A program made the position numbers and the translations under genes. 5,688 bases of DNA from positions 1-5,688 of the forward strand of contig CAKTXP010000159.1 in the NCBI GenBank assembly GCA_934631055.1, written 5' to 3'. Numbering within the stretch: position 1 is the first letter of the stretch; each line of letters starts with the position of its first letter. Under the pieces are notes generated by a model that saw nothing but the letters and a program-made list of their open reading frames with translations, was not told where the DNA came from and searched no databases. This DNA comes from an uncultured Clostridia bacterium. Its GTDB lineage: Bacteria > Bacillota > Clostridia > Christensenellales > Aristaeellaceae. This document shows, piece after piece, positions 5,498 to 5,688 of this stretch.

Positions 5498-5688
5498 GAA
5501 CGATTGATTGGGGCTACCGCCCCAAACCCTGTCTGGGGACCAGTCCCCAGACCCCATCATCGCTTCGCGTTGGTTTAAAAACTCTTTATCGAACAACGCG
5601 CATGCGCGTTGTATGCCTAAATTTATTGAAACCGGCGCGAAGCGAAGGGGAAGGTCAAGGGAACTCAGTTCCCTTGTGGGGTTTGGGG
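5498..5688 (+). repeat. Palindromic fold-back repeat, copy 3 (cut by window end)
   Basis: This third copy is in the same orientation, beginning 3 bases after the lipoprotein stop codon. It starts GAACGATTGATTGGGGC, with a doubled GATT compared with copy 1, and a small hairpin at 5508-5525 (GGGGC-tacc-GCCCC). Side hairpins are at 5531-5552 (GTCTGGGGAC/GTCCCCAGAC) and 5656-5676 (CAAGGGAAC/GTTCCCTTG). The arms with CGCTTCGCG and CGCGAAGCG flank a perfect 20-bp palindrome at 5593-5612. The right end breaks off in GGGGTTTGGGG, the start of the right inverted repeat, so about 15 more bases are expected beyond the window. Confidence 0.88.

Noticed and set aside
880..5688. CRISPR array
   Set aside because: There are only three copies, kilobases apart and separated by genes, with no short regular spacers and no cas genes.

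Overview
The window looks like part of a GC-rich genome from the Clostridia or a related Firmicutes lineage. The reasons are good AGGAG-type ribosome binding sites, Sec and lipoprotein signals of monoderm type, and the protein families present. No gene fixes a genus. All five genes lie on the + strand.

Layout: (1) 18-875 encodes a secreted protein made only of a 5'-nucleotidase C-terminal domain, without the catalytic metallophosphatase half. (2) 880-1081 is the first copy of a palindromic repeat. (3) 1102-3104 holds a MoxR-type AAA+ ATPase and a DUF58 protein whose ORFs overlap by ATGA. (4) 3112-3406 is a second, longer repeat copy that carries an extra structured segment of about 94 bases. 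(5) 3453-5494 holds a six-helix membrane protein and a lipoprotein, again overlapping by ATGA. (6) 5498-5688 is a third repeat copy, cut by the window edge.

The four downstream genes look like a variant of the MoxR-DUF58-transglutaminase (TgpA-like) envelope cluster. The membrane protein has the usual arrangement of N-terminal helices, an outside loop, one more helix and a cytoplasmic DUF4129-like tail. However, the transglutaminase core is replaced by a loop of about 75 residues with no cysteine. The next gene is a lipoprotein with a long Ser/Asp/Ala-rich linker and what appears to be only the C-terminal lobe of a class III (siderophore/cobalamin/metal-type) substrate-binding protein. A plausible reading is that MoxR and DUF58 act inside or at the membrane on a complex formed by the membrane protein and the lipoprotein. 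No substrate can be named.

The most striking signal is the repeat family. Each copy starts 4-8 bases after a stop codon and all have the same orientation. Each is close to one full-length inverted repeat of about 200 bases: terminal inverted repeats that each also form their own hairpin, two 20-22-base side hairpins, and a central 20-bp palindrome around GCATGC. Stem sequences differ between copies while base pairing is kept, so the fold itself appears to be maintained.
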